Below the pieces are notes generated by a model. That model saw only the letters and a list, made by a program, of their open reading frames with translations. It was not told where the DNA came from and did no database searches. A DNA stretch of 64,000 nt from JAGQPD01 sp020426865 (GTDB lineage Bacteria > Planctomycetota > Planctomycetia > Pirellulales > Pirellulaceae): positions 1-64,000 of the forward strand of contig JAWKTN010000004.1 in the NCBI GenBank assembly GCA_041399065.1, read 5' to 3'. Shown here piece after piece: positions 51,620 to 61,010 of the stretch (its first letter is position 1; every line of letters starts with the position of its first letter). The translations under genes and the position numbers were made by a program.

Positions 51620-52738
51620 ATGTTACCTTCACGCCCGAGCCTGGTCTACCTATTCGTCCTGTTGTGCCCAGTTGTCAGCATGTCCCCTGGTTGCCGCATG
51701 CCCACCGTGCATACTCAGTCATGCGTCCGCGGCGACGTCACCACGGAAGTGGCCGGCAACGTGAACGGAAATGTACAGGCACACGTGAACGTCGAGCCCC
51801 CGAGTCCTGTCAATAATGCGCTACCGCTGGTCGAAATGCCGGTGCTAGCAGGCGGAAGTCCTTCTTGCGCTAAGATCGCGTTGATCGATGTCGACGGCGT
51901 CCTGCTCAATCAGGATCTGACTGGCTTGATGTCGATGGGCGAAAACCCCGTGGCCCTGTTTCGCGAAAAGTTGGAATATGTCCAGCGAAATGGTCAGTAT
52001 CGAGCCGTGATCCTGCGAATCAACAGCCCTGGCGGCGGTGTCACCGCCACGGACATTATGTGGCGGGATCTCCGGCAATTCAAAGAAGCGACGGGACTGC
52101 CCGTTGTCGCTTGCTTGATGGATCTCGGCACAGGCGGTGCCTATTACTTAGCGACCGGTGCCGACGCGATTGTCGCTCACCCAACGACGATTACCGGCGG
52201 GATGGGCGTCATTCTCAACGCTTACAACCTGCAAGACGCCATGAATATGTGGAATATCGTTGGGGTCCCGATCAAATCGGGTAGCAAGATCGACATCGGC
52301 TCGCCAGTCCGCGAAATGTCCGAAGAGTGCCGTGGGATCCTGCAAGCCGTGGCCGACCATTTTCATCACCGTTTCCAGGACGTCGTGCTGCGCAGCCGAA
52401 CGCAGTACAAACCAATCGACAAGGAAGGCAAAGAAAAGGACTTCGATGGCCGCATATTTACCGCCGAAGTCGCCTTGGAAAAGCACTTGATCGACAGCAT
52501 CGGCTACCTCGACGACGCCGTCGAAATCGCTTGCCAACATGCTAGCAGTTCGGACGCCTCCGTTGTGATGCTCCACCGTCCCAACGACCATGCTCGATCG
52601 CCCTACGCCGTGACCCCCAACACACCGCTTCAGGGATCCCTGCTTCCGATCAACATCCCCGGCCTCCAGCGTGCCGAATTGCCGACGTTCTTCTACATGT
52701 GGCAACCGCTACCCGGCATGGAACGTCTCGGGCGGTAG
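51620..52738 (+). CDS. SppA/S49-family protease with Thr at the nucleophile position
   Basis: From ATG 51620 the 372-aa protein has a signal or lipoprotein-like N-terminus (LVYLFVLLCPVVSMSPGC), a short linker and an S49 domain: IALIDVDGVLL, VILRINSPGGGVTATD, VVACLMDLGTGGAYYLATG, TTITGGMGVI and VPIKSGSKIDIGSPV. In SppA the nucleophile is the Ser of ASGGYY; here the aligned residue is T171 (GTGGAYY). The catalytic Lys is kept (K219 in IKSG). The family degrades cut signal peptides in the membrane. A Thr nucleophile could work, or the protein may be inactive. A repeat array starts just after the stop. Confidence 0.85.
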   Translation: MLPSRPSLVYLFVLLCPVVSMSPGCRMPTVHTQSCVRGDVTTEVAGNVNGNVQAHVNVEPPSPVNNALPLVEMPVLAGGSPSCAKIALIDVDGVLLNQDLTGLMSMGENPVALFREKLEYVQRNGQYRAVILRINSPGGGVTATDIMWRDLRQFKEATGLPVVACLMDLGTGGAYYLATGADAIVAHPTTITGGMGVILNAYNLQDAMNMWNIVGVPIKSGSKIDIGSPVREMSEECRGILQAVADHFHHRFQDVVLRSRTQYKPIDKEGKEKDFDGRIFTAEVALEKHLIDSIGYLDDAVEIACQHASSSDASVVMLHRPNDHARSPYAVTPNTPLQGSLLPINIPGLQRAELPTFFYMWQPLPGMERLGR

Positions 52739-52754
52739 GGACAACTACCTTTGG

Positions 52755-54665
52755 ACCTCCATAGCTCCAGCCGATCCCATGGCACTTGAACCCCGAGCAG
52801 CTTCTCGAACACGGGTTACAGGCCAATGCGCCGGGATCGGCGGAGCGAACCGCGTCGCGCCGCTCATGCGGACGGGCAGAATGAGATACGGGTTGCTGCG
52901 GGCATGGCCATGATCAATGCGACCCGTATCGCTCCGCCGTGTCCGGCTGTTTGGCATTCTTGCCGGAGTTGGTTGTTGCGGAGTTGATTGGTTGCGTTTG
53001 GGACACGGCTGGAGCTATGTGGGCCCGTGGCACTTGAACCACGCGCAATTTCTCGAACACGGGTTGCAGGCCAATGCCCCGGGACCGGCGGAGCGGTCCG
53101 CGTTGCGCCGCTTGTGCGGGCGGGCAGAAAGAGATACGGGTTGACGCGGGCATGGCCATGATCAATGCGACCCGTATCGCTCCGCCGTGTCCAGGCGGTT
53201 TGGCGTTCTTGCTGGAGTTGGTTGTTGCGGAGTTGATTGGTTGTGCTTGGGACCTACATAGCTCCAGCCGATCCCATGGCACACGAACCACGCGCAGCTT
53301 CTCGAACACGGGTTACAGGCCAATGCGCCGGGATCGGCGGAGCGATCCGCGGTTTGGCGTTCTTGCTGGAGTTGGTTGTTGCGGAGTTGATTGGTTGTGC
53401 TTGGGACCTACATAGCTCCAGCCGATCCCATGGCACACGAACCCCGCGCAACTTCTCGAACACGGGTTACAGGCCACGTGCGCCGGGATCGGCGGAGCGA
53501 TCCGCGTCGCTTGTGCGGACGGGCAGAAAGAGAAACGGGTTGACGCGGGCATGGCCATGATCAATGCGACCCGGATCGCTCCGCCGTGTCCAGGCGGTTT
53601 GGCGTTCTTGCTGGAGTTGGTTGTTGCGGAGTTGATTGGTTGCGCTTAGGACACGGCTGGAGCTATGTGAGCCCGTGGCACACGAACCCCGCGCAACTTC
53701 TCGAACACGGGTTACAGGCCAATGCGCCGGGATCGGCGGAGCGAACCGCGTCGCGCCGCTCATGCGAACGGGCAGAATGAGAAACGGATTGCCGCGGGCA
53801 TGGCCACGATCAATGCGACCCGTATCGCTCCGCCGTGTCCAGGCGGTTTGGCGTTCTTGCTGGAGTTGGTTGTTGCGGAGTTGATTGGTTGCGCTTAGGA
53901 CACGGCTGGAGCTATGTGAGCCCGTGGCACACGAACCCCGCGCAACTTTTCGAACACGGGTTGCAGGCCAATGCGCCGGGATCGGCGGAGCGATCCGCGT
54001 CGCGCCGCTTGTGCGGACGGGCAGAAAGAGAAACGGGTTGCCGCGGGCATGGCCGCGATCAATGCGACCCGTATCGCTCCGCCGTGTCCAGGCGGTTTGG
54101 CGTTCTTGCTGGAGTTGGTTGTTGCGGAGTTGATTGGTTGTGCTTGGGACCTACATAGCTCCAGCCGATCCCATGGCACACGAACCACGCGCAACTTTTC
54201 GAACACGGGTTGCAGGCCAATGCGCCGGGATCGGCGGAGCGATCCGCGTCGGGCCGCTCATGCGGACGGGCAGAAAGAGAAACGGGTTGCCGCGGGCATA
54301 GCCATGATCAATGCGACCCGTATCGCTCCGCCGTGTCCGGGCGGTTTGGCGTTCTTGCCGGAGTTGGTTGTCGCTGAGTTGATTGGTTGCGCTTGGGACA
54401 CGGCTGGAGCTATGTGGGCCCATGGCACTTGAACCACGCGCAACTCTTCGAACACGGGTTGCAGGCCAATGCGCCGGGATCGGCGGAGCGATCCGCGTCG
54501 GGCCGCAGATGCGGACGGGCAGAAAGAGATACGGGTTGACGCGGGCATGGCCATGATCAATGCGACCCGCATCGCTCCGCCGTGTCCAGGCGGTTTGGCG
54601 TTCTTGCCGGAGTTGGTTGTCGCGGAGTTGATTGGTTGCGCTTAGGACACGGCTGGAGCTATGTG
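52755..54665. repeat. Array of eight ~249-bp tandem repeats with inverted internal cores
   Basis: The phrase ACGGGTT(A/G)CAGGCC recurs at 52811, 53059, 53308, 53462, 53707, 53956, 54205 and 54454. Spacings are 248, 249, 154, 245, 249, 249 and 249 bp, so one unit is shortened. Each full unit holds a hairpin arm pair, for example 53729-53754 against 53815-53840 (GATCGGCGGAGCG / CGCTCCGCCG). Units are joined by a core that occurs as GGCTGGAGCTATG or as its reverse complement CATAGCTCCAGCC. Frames of up to ~240 codons stay open through several units on both strands because 249 is divisible by three, but stops recur. No protein family is seen. Confidence 0.93.
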
Positions 54666-54688
54666 AAGTCAGCGGAACGATATGTATG

Positions 54689-56788
54689 CTACTTGGTTGC
54701 GAGTCCTTGATCTCGGTAAGGTTTCTTTTCACGATAGAGTTCGGCGCGGCTGTGCATCGCCTGTTCCAACTGGTTGTTCTTGGCTGCTTTAGCGAGTTCC
54801 GCAGCGGACTCGGCGGTCTTGACCGCCGAGTCGAAGTCGCCAGATTCCGCTTGTGCGGCCGCCAGTGTATCCAACGCATCAGGTTGCCGGTACTTTGTTA
54901 TTTCGCAGATATGTGTCGCCCATCGTAAGGCCTCCTTGCCATTGCGGTACTGAGCGTCAGGGTGGGTCGCCTGAATCCATGCCAGATTATTGGCTGCCAA
55001 GATCATTCGGTCATCGATCTCCAAAACCTGCCGATACAATTTCAATGACTCTTGGATCTCCCCGACCGATCGCAATGCGTTTGCCAAGTTGTAGATCACG
55101 GCGACATCGCGAGGATTGGTCGACACAACCTGCCGAAATAGCTTGATCGCTTCGGGCAGTTGTCCTTGAGACATCCGCACCAGGGCCATCTTGCGGACTG
55201 TGTTGACGTCGTCGGGCTTGATCGTCAGGGCATCGGTCAGGGCCTTGGCGGCGCGCGGAAAATCGCCCGTTTGGGCCGCTAATGAGGCCATGTCGGAATG
55301 TGTGCGAAAATCGGTGGGATTATAGCGAATCGCCTGTTCAAACGAGTTTTTCGCTCCGTCCAGTTCATTCTGGTCACGCAGCAAAACACCCATTACGTAA
55401 AACAAGTCCGCAATGCCGACCTTCGCTTCGGGTGAAGCGATACTATCCGCTAATTCAGCGTAACGCCGCAGATACGCAAGTCCTTCGGTCGCCATTCGGG
55501 CATCAATGAATTTCGAAGTGACTTGCAGCGGTTCAGGGCCAGGCGGTCCGCCGATCCACGAACCGGCAAACGGCGCAGCCGCATCACGCAAATCGGCGTC
55601 GGACAATTCCGCTAGTCTTGCGTCCTGCACCAACTGGTCAACGTCAACCGCGCCCTGATAGATTGCTCGCACGGTACCGAATTCATCAACCAAGAAACTT
55701 GTAGGGACCGCAAGGTCCTTCCAGCGATCCAAGATCGCTCGCTGCAACACGTCGAGGCTCTTGACCAACTCCAGCGTGCCATACTCGGCCGCGTAAGGAA
55801 ATCCAATCCTTTTCAGCAGCACAGCCGCCTGGTCGTCGTCCGACGCCGAACCAGAGTCCGACGACCCGTTGTCATCACCGGTCGATTGCACGCGATCCAG
55901 GTTGATGGCAACTACGTCAATGCCGGCGGCGTCGAGTCGCGGCTTAGCCTCGGTCAGGCTTTGCAGTTCGTGCAGACAGGGGACGCACGTTGTCGACCAA
56001 AGGGCAATGAGTGTCTGACCTTGAAATCGCTGGTTGACTGACGTCGAGTTGCCTTGGGTGTGGATCGTTGGCAACAACAAAGGCGCGGCAAGGACAATTC
56101 GGGCTCGCGGGTCCGGCTTGGCCAATTCTTGAATCGCCGGTTGCAGAGGATGTCGATTGGCTGGGGGAGTCCACTGTGTCGCCTTGCCACTGGCCTGATC
56201 GATCACGTATCGCCCGTCAATCTTGACACCGGCGATCGATTGCTTTTCGCCACCAGGCCAATGCACCGAAAGGGATGAGATCTTAGCCGACGTGCCCAGA
56301 CCAAACTGCAGCCATGCCCCCGTTTGAGACACAAACGCGTCTCCTGCGTAAACGGTCTTGATCAGTGGACGCTGCGGGTCTTCGGCCAATCGCAATTCGA
56401 CGCGCGCCCCGATCGCGTCGCGATTGGTTTGCCTTCCGTCCCCCACCAAGCGGACCGCGAGAAAATGATTGTCGTTCTGGATCTGATTTCGCATCAACCG
56501 GATTCGCGGTGCCGTCCGATGAGTGATCCACAAATCCAGCTTGCCATCAAAATCCCAATCCGTCGCCACAACCGCTCGGCCGTCTTCCGGAAAATCCAAG
56601 CCACTTGTCGCCGAAATGCAAGCGAACTGACCGCTGGCGTCCGTCGGACGCGTGTTGAGGAACACGCAATGCCGCTCGTGACCGCTAAAGGAATGGTCCT
56701 CGTGTAACAGACGGTTCAACGCTTTCCACCCCTGCTGGTAACGCAACATCTGAACGGGAGAATAATCATCGACTGGTGATTGCGACAC
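54689..56788 (-). CDS. ASPIC/UnbV, redoxin and TPR multidomain protein
   Basis: This 699-aa protein has the following order. An FG-GAP/ASPIC part spans residues ~70-210 (VVATDWDFDGKLDLWITH; the UnbV motif IGARVELRL and SLSVHWPGGEKQS). A thioredoxin-like domain follows at ~240-390, with LIALWSTTCVPCLHELQSL containing CVPC. TPR units run from ~440 to 690 (DLFYVMGVLLRDQNELDGAK and several later). The start is GTG 56788, 21 bp after the stop of the FG-GAP gene, so the two form an operon. Its N-terminus has no signal, so export would depend on the partner or a different start. Function is not known. Confidence 0.85.
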   Translation of the reverse strand: MSQSPVDDYSPVQMLRYQQGWKALNRLLHEDHSFSGHERHCVFLNTRPTDASGQFACISATSGLDFPEDGRAVVATDWDFDGKLDLWITHRTAPRIRLMRNQIQNDNHFLAVRLVGDGRQTNRDAIGARVELRLAEDPQRPLIKTVYAGDAFVSQTGAWLQFGLGTSAKISSLSVHWPGGEKQSIAGVKIDGRYVIDQASGKATQWTPPANRHPLQPAIQELAKPDPRARIVLAAPLLLPTIHTQGNSTSVNQRFQGQTLIALWSTTCVPCLHELQSLTEAKPRLDAAGIDVVAINLDRVQSTGDDNGSSDSGSASDDDQAAVLLKRIGFPYAAEYGTLELVKSLDVLQRAILDRWKDLAVPTSFLVDEFGTVRAIYQGAVDVDQLVQDARLAELSDADLRDAAAPFAGSWIGGPPGPEPLQVTSKFIDARMATEGLAYLRRYAELADSIASPEAKVGIADLFYVMGVLLRDQNELDGAKNSFEQAIRYNPTDFRTHSDMASLAAQTGDFPRAAKALTDALTIKPDDVNTVRKMALVRMSQGQLPEAIKLFRQVVSTNPRDVAVIYNLANALRSVGEIQESLKLYRQVLEIDDRMILAANNLAWIQATHPDAQYRNGKEALRWATHICEITKYRQPDALDTLAAAQAESGDFDSAVKTAESAAELAKAAKNNQLEQAMHSRAELYREKKPYRDQGLATK

Positions 56789-56809
56789 GACCTGTCGCCA
56801 ATAGCAACT

Positions 56810-58894
56810 TCACAAATCCCCCGTGTCGTCGGTAGTAATAAAGCCGTTGGCCACGACTAGATCGTCCCAGCCGTCGGCATTCAGATCCGCGAACCGCGAA
56901 CCCCACGACCAACGGCCCATCCACACATTGGCCTCATCCGTTACGTCGTTGAACCGACCGTCACCGGTGTTGCGGTACAGCGTATTGCCATGCGCCAATC
57001 GCTGAAATTGATGTCGTACGTCTTCGGATGCATCCGACTGGAATTGCCGCTGATACGTGATCCGATTGCCAGCGGACGAAAACATGTTGGAAATATACAC
57101 ATCCATCCAACCGTCGCGATCGAAGTCGGACCAGTTGACTGACATGCCCGCGGACACATCCTCCACCTTGAATTCCGCTGCTAGATCCGTGAATGTTCCG
57201 GCGTCATTTCGATATAAATTGTTGCGACCGTAATCGTTGGCGACGTAGAGATCGACATCGCCGTCGTTGTCGTAGTCCTCCCATGCCGCGGCAAAACTGT
57301 AACGGCGGTTGTTCACGTCCAATCCAGATTCGACAGTCACGTCCGTGAACTTGAAGTCGCCATCGTTACGCAACAGCACATTTGGTCCACCGTTGTTCGC
57401 GTCGTGAAAAGGCATCGGTTCACCCATCGCACCGCGACGGATGTCTGAGGCAGACGGATTGTATCCGCAAGAATAGATATCAACGTCGCCGTCGTTATCA
57501 TAATCAGCAGCTGTCAACGAATAGCACTGCGCTTGGCGGTCGATCCGAGCCTTGGTCCAGAACCGGCCCGATCCATCGTTGGACATCACGATCAACGTGA
57601 ACTGTTCCACCACCGCCAAATCGCGATCGCCATCATTGTCGAAATCGACGAGCAGCGCCGAGGAACAGTAGTCGAGCCAATCGGCGCCTGACTCGCGAGT
57701 GGCATCGTGCAACGTACCATCTGGATTTTGAATCAACAGGCGATTCGGGAGCCCACCCTGTTGGCAGATATACAGGTCCTCCAGGCCATCGCCATTGACG
57801 TCCCCCATCGCCATGCCGTGATTGGCAACCACGTCCAGCCCCAGGTTGCTGGGCACACGCGATCGCCAATAGTCTGTGGAATACAAAAATTGATTGCGAT
57901 ATGCATCGGTATCCGCCATTACGGATTGCGTACAATCGGCAAACATAAACGTGTCGCTTCCGCGGTACCGCGCTTCTTCGCACGATTCAACCTCGATCCG
58001 CGCCAACTTGGGCGCCCGTGCATCCCCCGTCCACAACACTCGCCAGATGGCATTGATTTCATTGGAGCCACCAGCCACCGGGCCCGACGCTTGAAAGATG
58101 ATCTTTGTGCTTACACCTTCCGGCGTCGGATCGATCTGGTAAAGCTTGAATTTTACATGATCCAGCGTGCCGGCCTTGAAAATGTTGACCAGACCCATCA
58201 GCGCCTGTTGAAAACCGTTCGGTCCCCGCAGGCCAACCGGCGCCGGCTTGTCGACGGGGGTGCGCCGTATCTGGATGGTCTTGTCCTGAAAGACAACCGT
58301 TGATTGGTAGGCATGCAGCTGGCAACATTCAAAACTTTCCGCCAACAGATGCTTCCAACGATCACTGTCGTAACTGGCAAATTCGGTGGCCTTCGCATGC
58401 GCCAAGGCCTTTGTTAACTCCGAGAGGGTCCGCCCCGCCGCATCGTTAAATGCCTCGCTCTGCCAGCCATCTTCGGTCGGATCGAGCCGCCGATACGCGT
58501 CGGCCAACGGAGCTACATAATCGCGACTTTCCATGCCCGGTGCCGTCATCATCGCGGCCGAACCCTCTGGTGATGGCAAATCGACGTCTCCGTCACGTTG
58601 TGACACAGCAGTAACGCCTTGCTCGGCGGACGTACGAGCATCTACATCTTCCGGATCGGTGTCGGCCAAGCCCGCGACACTTGCTGAATTGTCATCGGCG
58701 GGTGGCAAATCATCTGGCGATCGGGATAACGACGAGGGCGTCTGCACCACCTCCCCCTCACCACGGGGTCGCCGAGAATCGTCCCGACTGCCCGGCGCAT
58801 TTGATGTGCTGTTGTCTCGGCACGACACCAACGGCAACAACAGCACCAGGCACACCAACGAAACGATTAGTTGATTTCGCAATGGTTCACTCAC
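56810..58894 (-). CDS. FG-GAP/VCBS-repeat lipoprotein
   Basis: This 694-aa protein has a lipoprotein signal (LIVSLVCLVLLLPLVSC, Cys ~25). An acidic, Ser/Pro-rich linker of about 100 residues and a mostly globular region to ~340 follow. The remainder is FG-GAP/VCBS repeats with calcium-binding DxDxDGxxD loops: GDVNGDGLEDLYI, VDFDNDGDRDLAV, ADYDNDGDVDIYS, EDYDNDGDVDLYV, SDFDRDGWMDVYI and ADLNADGWDDLVV. These make a β-propeller of the integrin-α type. It is the first gene of the pair with the ASPIC/redoxin/TPR protein. Confidence 0.88.
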   Translation of the reverse strand: MSEPLRNQLIVSLVCLVLLLPLVSCRDNSTSNAPGSRDDSRRPRGEGEVVQTPSSLSRSPDDLPPADDNSASVAGLADTDPEDVDARTSAEQGVTAVSQRDGDVDLPSPEGSAAMMTAPGMESRDYVAPLADAYRRLDPTEDGWQSEAFNDAAGRTLSELTKALAHAKATEFASYDSDRWKHLLAESFECCQLHAYQSTVVFQDKTIQIRRTPVDKPAPVGLRGPNGFQQALMGLVNIFKAGTLDHVKFKLYQIDPTPEGVSTKIIFQASGPVAGGSNEINAIWRVLWTGDARAPKLARIEVESCEEARYRGSDTFMFADCTQSVMADTDAYRNQFLYSTDYWRSRVPSNLGLDVVANHGMAMGDVNGDGLEDLYICQQGGLPNRLLIQNPDGTLHDATRESGADWLDYCSSALLVDFDNDGDRDLAVVEQFTLIVMSNDGSGRFWTKARIDRQAQCYSLTAADYDNDGDVDIYSCGYNPSASDIRRGAMGEPMPFHDANNGGPNVLLRNDGDFKFTDVTVESGLDVNNRRYSFAAAWEDYDNDGDVDLYVANDYGRNNLYRNDAGTFTDLAAEFKVEDVSAGMSVNWSDFDRDGWMDVYISNMFSSAGNRITYQRQFQSDASEDVRHQFQRLAHGNTLYRNTGDGRFNDVTDEANVWMGRWSWGSRFADLNADGWDDLVVANGFITTDDTGDL

Positions 58895-59033
58895 AAAGAA
58901 AAGTTATCGTGAACGAGAGGACCGAGATCCAGTATACACGAAAGTCCCGTGTTGGCTCGTGCGGCATTTTTCCAAACCTTGTCGGAGCTTGATTCTGCCA
59001 TGCGATGGAGTCCCCTTGTTGCATGCCAAACAC

Positions 59034-59069
59034 AAAAAAACACCGACCGAGTAACAACTCGACCGGTGT
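59034..59069 (-). terminator. Rho-independent terminator (minus strand)
   Basis: On the minus strand ACACCGGTCGAGT pairs with ACTCGGTCGGTGT (two G-U pairs) around TGTT, followed by seven T (the A-run at 59034-59040). It follows the 582-aa PEP-CTERM gene. The wobble pairs form only in minus-strand RNA, which supports this direction. Confidence 0.85.
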
Positions 59070-59144
59070 TCCTAGTATTCATCATTGAACGTTCATCCCA
59101 CGACGAACGTCACAATGGCCTTCGCAGGGGGCTCTATCACCGCA

Positions 59145-60893
59145 TTACGACAATCGACGACGGACGGCTGGTACAATCAGTATCACCATGCTGATTAGCA
59201 ATCCGGTCGCCGGCTCGGGAACGCCTTGGACCGAGGCGGCGCCCAATGAGTTGCCGAAGTTGTCTTTCCAAACGGTATAGTCCGCGGCGTCGATCACGCC
59301 GTTGCCGTTGCCGTCTGCTGCGAGGTTCGAATTCGAACCGAAGTTGTCCTTCCAAACCGTGTAGTCGGCGGCGTCCACCGAGCCGTTGCCGTTGTAGTCT
59401 CCGGGCAAATTGCCGGAAGGAAGGTCGCCGTATACGACAACTCCGTTGAAGCCTAACGACTCACCTTCTAGCAGAATCTGCAGCTTCAAGTCCTGGGAAC
59501 CGCCAACATTGAAGATTTTCCCCAAATCGTAGACTTGTTTTGAAGCCAACGTGGTCGTACCAACACCTTGTAGCTCGCCCAATTGATTGGAATTCGAGAG
59601 GATCTCGACCCAGCCGCTGGAGCCCTGTTCTTCCAAGCTGGTCCACGTACCGGGCGTGATGGAACCAGCAGCGGACGTTACCGCGTATCCTTCGATCGTC
59701 ACGCCGAACGGCGCTTGGTTCTGAAGAACGGCTTGGCCGGTGGCGGGGTCAATCACGACGACAACATTGTTCCAAGATTTCTGGCCCACGTATTGTACCT
59801 GACCGCGCACCTTGGCACCGCTGGTATCGGTATAGGTAAACGTGAGGTCATCAACTTCCTGGCCGAGCGGAGCAATGGCGGGCAAGAAGATATTGCCCAG
59901 AGCAACATTGGTGCCAGTGGCAATGCTTGACTGACCCACGGGGCGCAGTTCGGCAATGTTATTGGCGGTTTGGTTACCGATCTCTTTCCAGGCATCGCCA
60001 TCGACCCCTTGCTCGTCTAGGCTATTGAGCGAACTGGGACGCAACGAGCCCGCGTTGGAATGGATAATGTAACCATCTGCCGGAATCGCACTACCACCCG
60101 GATTGGAGATCGAAGTCGCACCCGTATCACGATTGACGGTCAGCAACAGCCGTTCGACGAACGCCAGTTTGGCTTGACTGCCAGCGCCACCGGCGACCGT
60201 TTCGACGACATACGTCTGCCAGGGCTGCAAGCCGCTCGACCCCGTGATGTTGATACTGGAAAAGTTGCCGCTCATCGTCGCCGCGTCGGCCAAAGTCCAG
60301 CTCGAACCTGGTGCCGGCGCAGCGCCTGTGAAGTTCACGTTCAGCTGGCCACCGAGGGTTGCTCGGCCACCGGCGGACATCGCAGTGAAACTGTTGGACG
60401 TGATGTTGGCGTTCAGCGTGCCTGCCGCACCCAAGGTCAAGTTGCCGGTAATGTTGACATCGGCATTCGGTCCGTTGAGTGTCAGCGTGCCGTTGTTGGT
60501 CATCGCGGCAGCATTGAGTTGTCCACCGGAAGCAATCGACAGCATACCGCCAGCATTAATGGTCATGGCACCCGACTGTGCGGCTGCACCACCGGTTGGG
60601 TCGACGGTCAAGTTCCCGCTGGACGTAATGTCCACCGCTCCGCCGTTGTTGATGGTAACCGCGCCGGGTGCATCCAACGGAGCATTGGAGACGGTGGCGG
60701 TTTTTCCGTTGCCAACGGCTGCGACTTCATCCAGAAACGTGCTGGGCACGAAGCCGGTACTCCAGTTCGCACCGGTATTCCAGTCACCGGTTGCCGGGAC
60801 AAAGTTGGCGGTCGTCTGACCAGAGGCCGACGACGCAAGAAGGGCACTGGTCACCAACGCGACCGCTGCCCATATCTTCACATGATGTTTCAT
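59145..60893 (-). CDS. Secreted autotransporter-like repeat protein with dockerin and PEP-CTERM
   Basis: This 582-aa protein has a signal peptide (WAAVALVTSALLASSASGQ). A right-handed β-helix-like N-terminal half follows (ANFVPATGDWNTGANWSTGF, then many 'N/G-x-G' turns such as ADVNITGNLTLGAAG). A middle β-rich domain comes next, then two dockerin-like loops (GDYNGNGSVDAADYTVWKDN and DGNGNGVIDAADYTVWKDN) and a PEP-CTERM tail (VPEPATGLLISMVILIVPAV, then RRR). It is surface-targeted by an exosortase-type system. A close paralogue lies at 62112-63869. The enzyme that would recognise the dockerin is unknown. Confidence 0.88.
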   Translation of the reverse strand: MKHHVKIWAAVALVTSALLASSASGQTTANFVPATGDWNTGANWSTGFVPSTFLDEVAAVGNGKTATVSNAPLDAPGAVTINNGGAVDITSSGNLTVDPTGGAAAQSGAMTINAGGMLSIASGGQLNAAAMTNNGTLTLNGPNADVNITGNLTLGAAGTLNANITSNSFTAMSAGGRATLGGQLNVNFTGAAPAPGSSWTLADAATMSGNFSSINITGSSGLQPWQTYVVETVAGGAGSQAKLAFVERLLLTVNRDTGATSISNPGGSAIPADGYIIHSNAGSLRPSSLNSLDEQGVDGDAWKEIGNQTANNIAELRPVGQSSIATGTNVALGNIFLPAIAPLGQEVDDLTFTYTDTSGAKVRGQVQYVGQKSWNNVVVVIDPATGQAVLQNQAPFGVTIEGYAVTSAAGSITPGTWTSLEEQGSSGWVEILSNSNQLGELQGVGTTTLASKQVYDLGKIFNVGGSQDLKLQILLEGESLGFNGVVVYGDLPSGNLPGDYNGNGSVDAADYTVWKDNFGSNSNLAADGNGNGVIDAADYTVWKDNFGNSLGAASVQGVPEPATGLLISMVILIVPAVRRRLS

Positions 60894-61010
60894 AACCGAT
60901 CCCCCCTGGAGATAAGCCTCGATCGTATTGGAAAGTCTTGTTCAAACAATGTCGTCCGCAGGTCCATCTTGCGTACCGTAATCGAGTGCGCAAGGAGACC
61001 CACTACTCAC

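Noticed and set aside
52755..54665. Many long open frames inside the repeat array, considered as a repeat protein
   Set aside because: They exist on both strands because the unit length is a multiple of three. Stops recur in several units, one unit is 154 bp, and no frame runs through the array.
54689..58894. Suspicion that the FG-GAP and ASPIC genes are one gene split by a frameshift
   Set aside because: The first ends cleanly after its last FG-GAP unit, and the second begins after a 21-bp gap with its own start. The two-gene order is common in planctomycetes.
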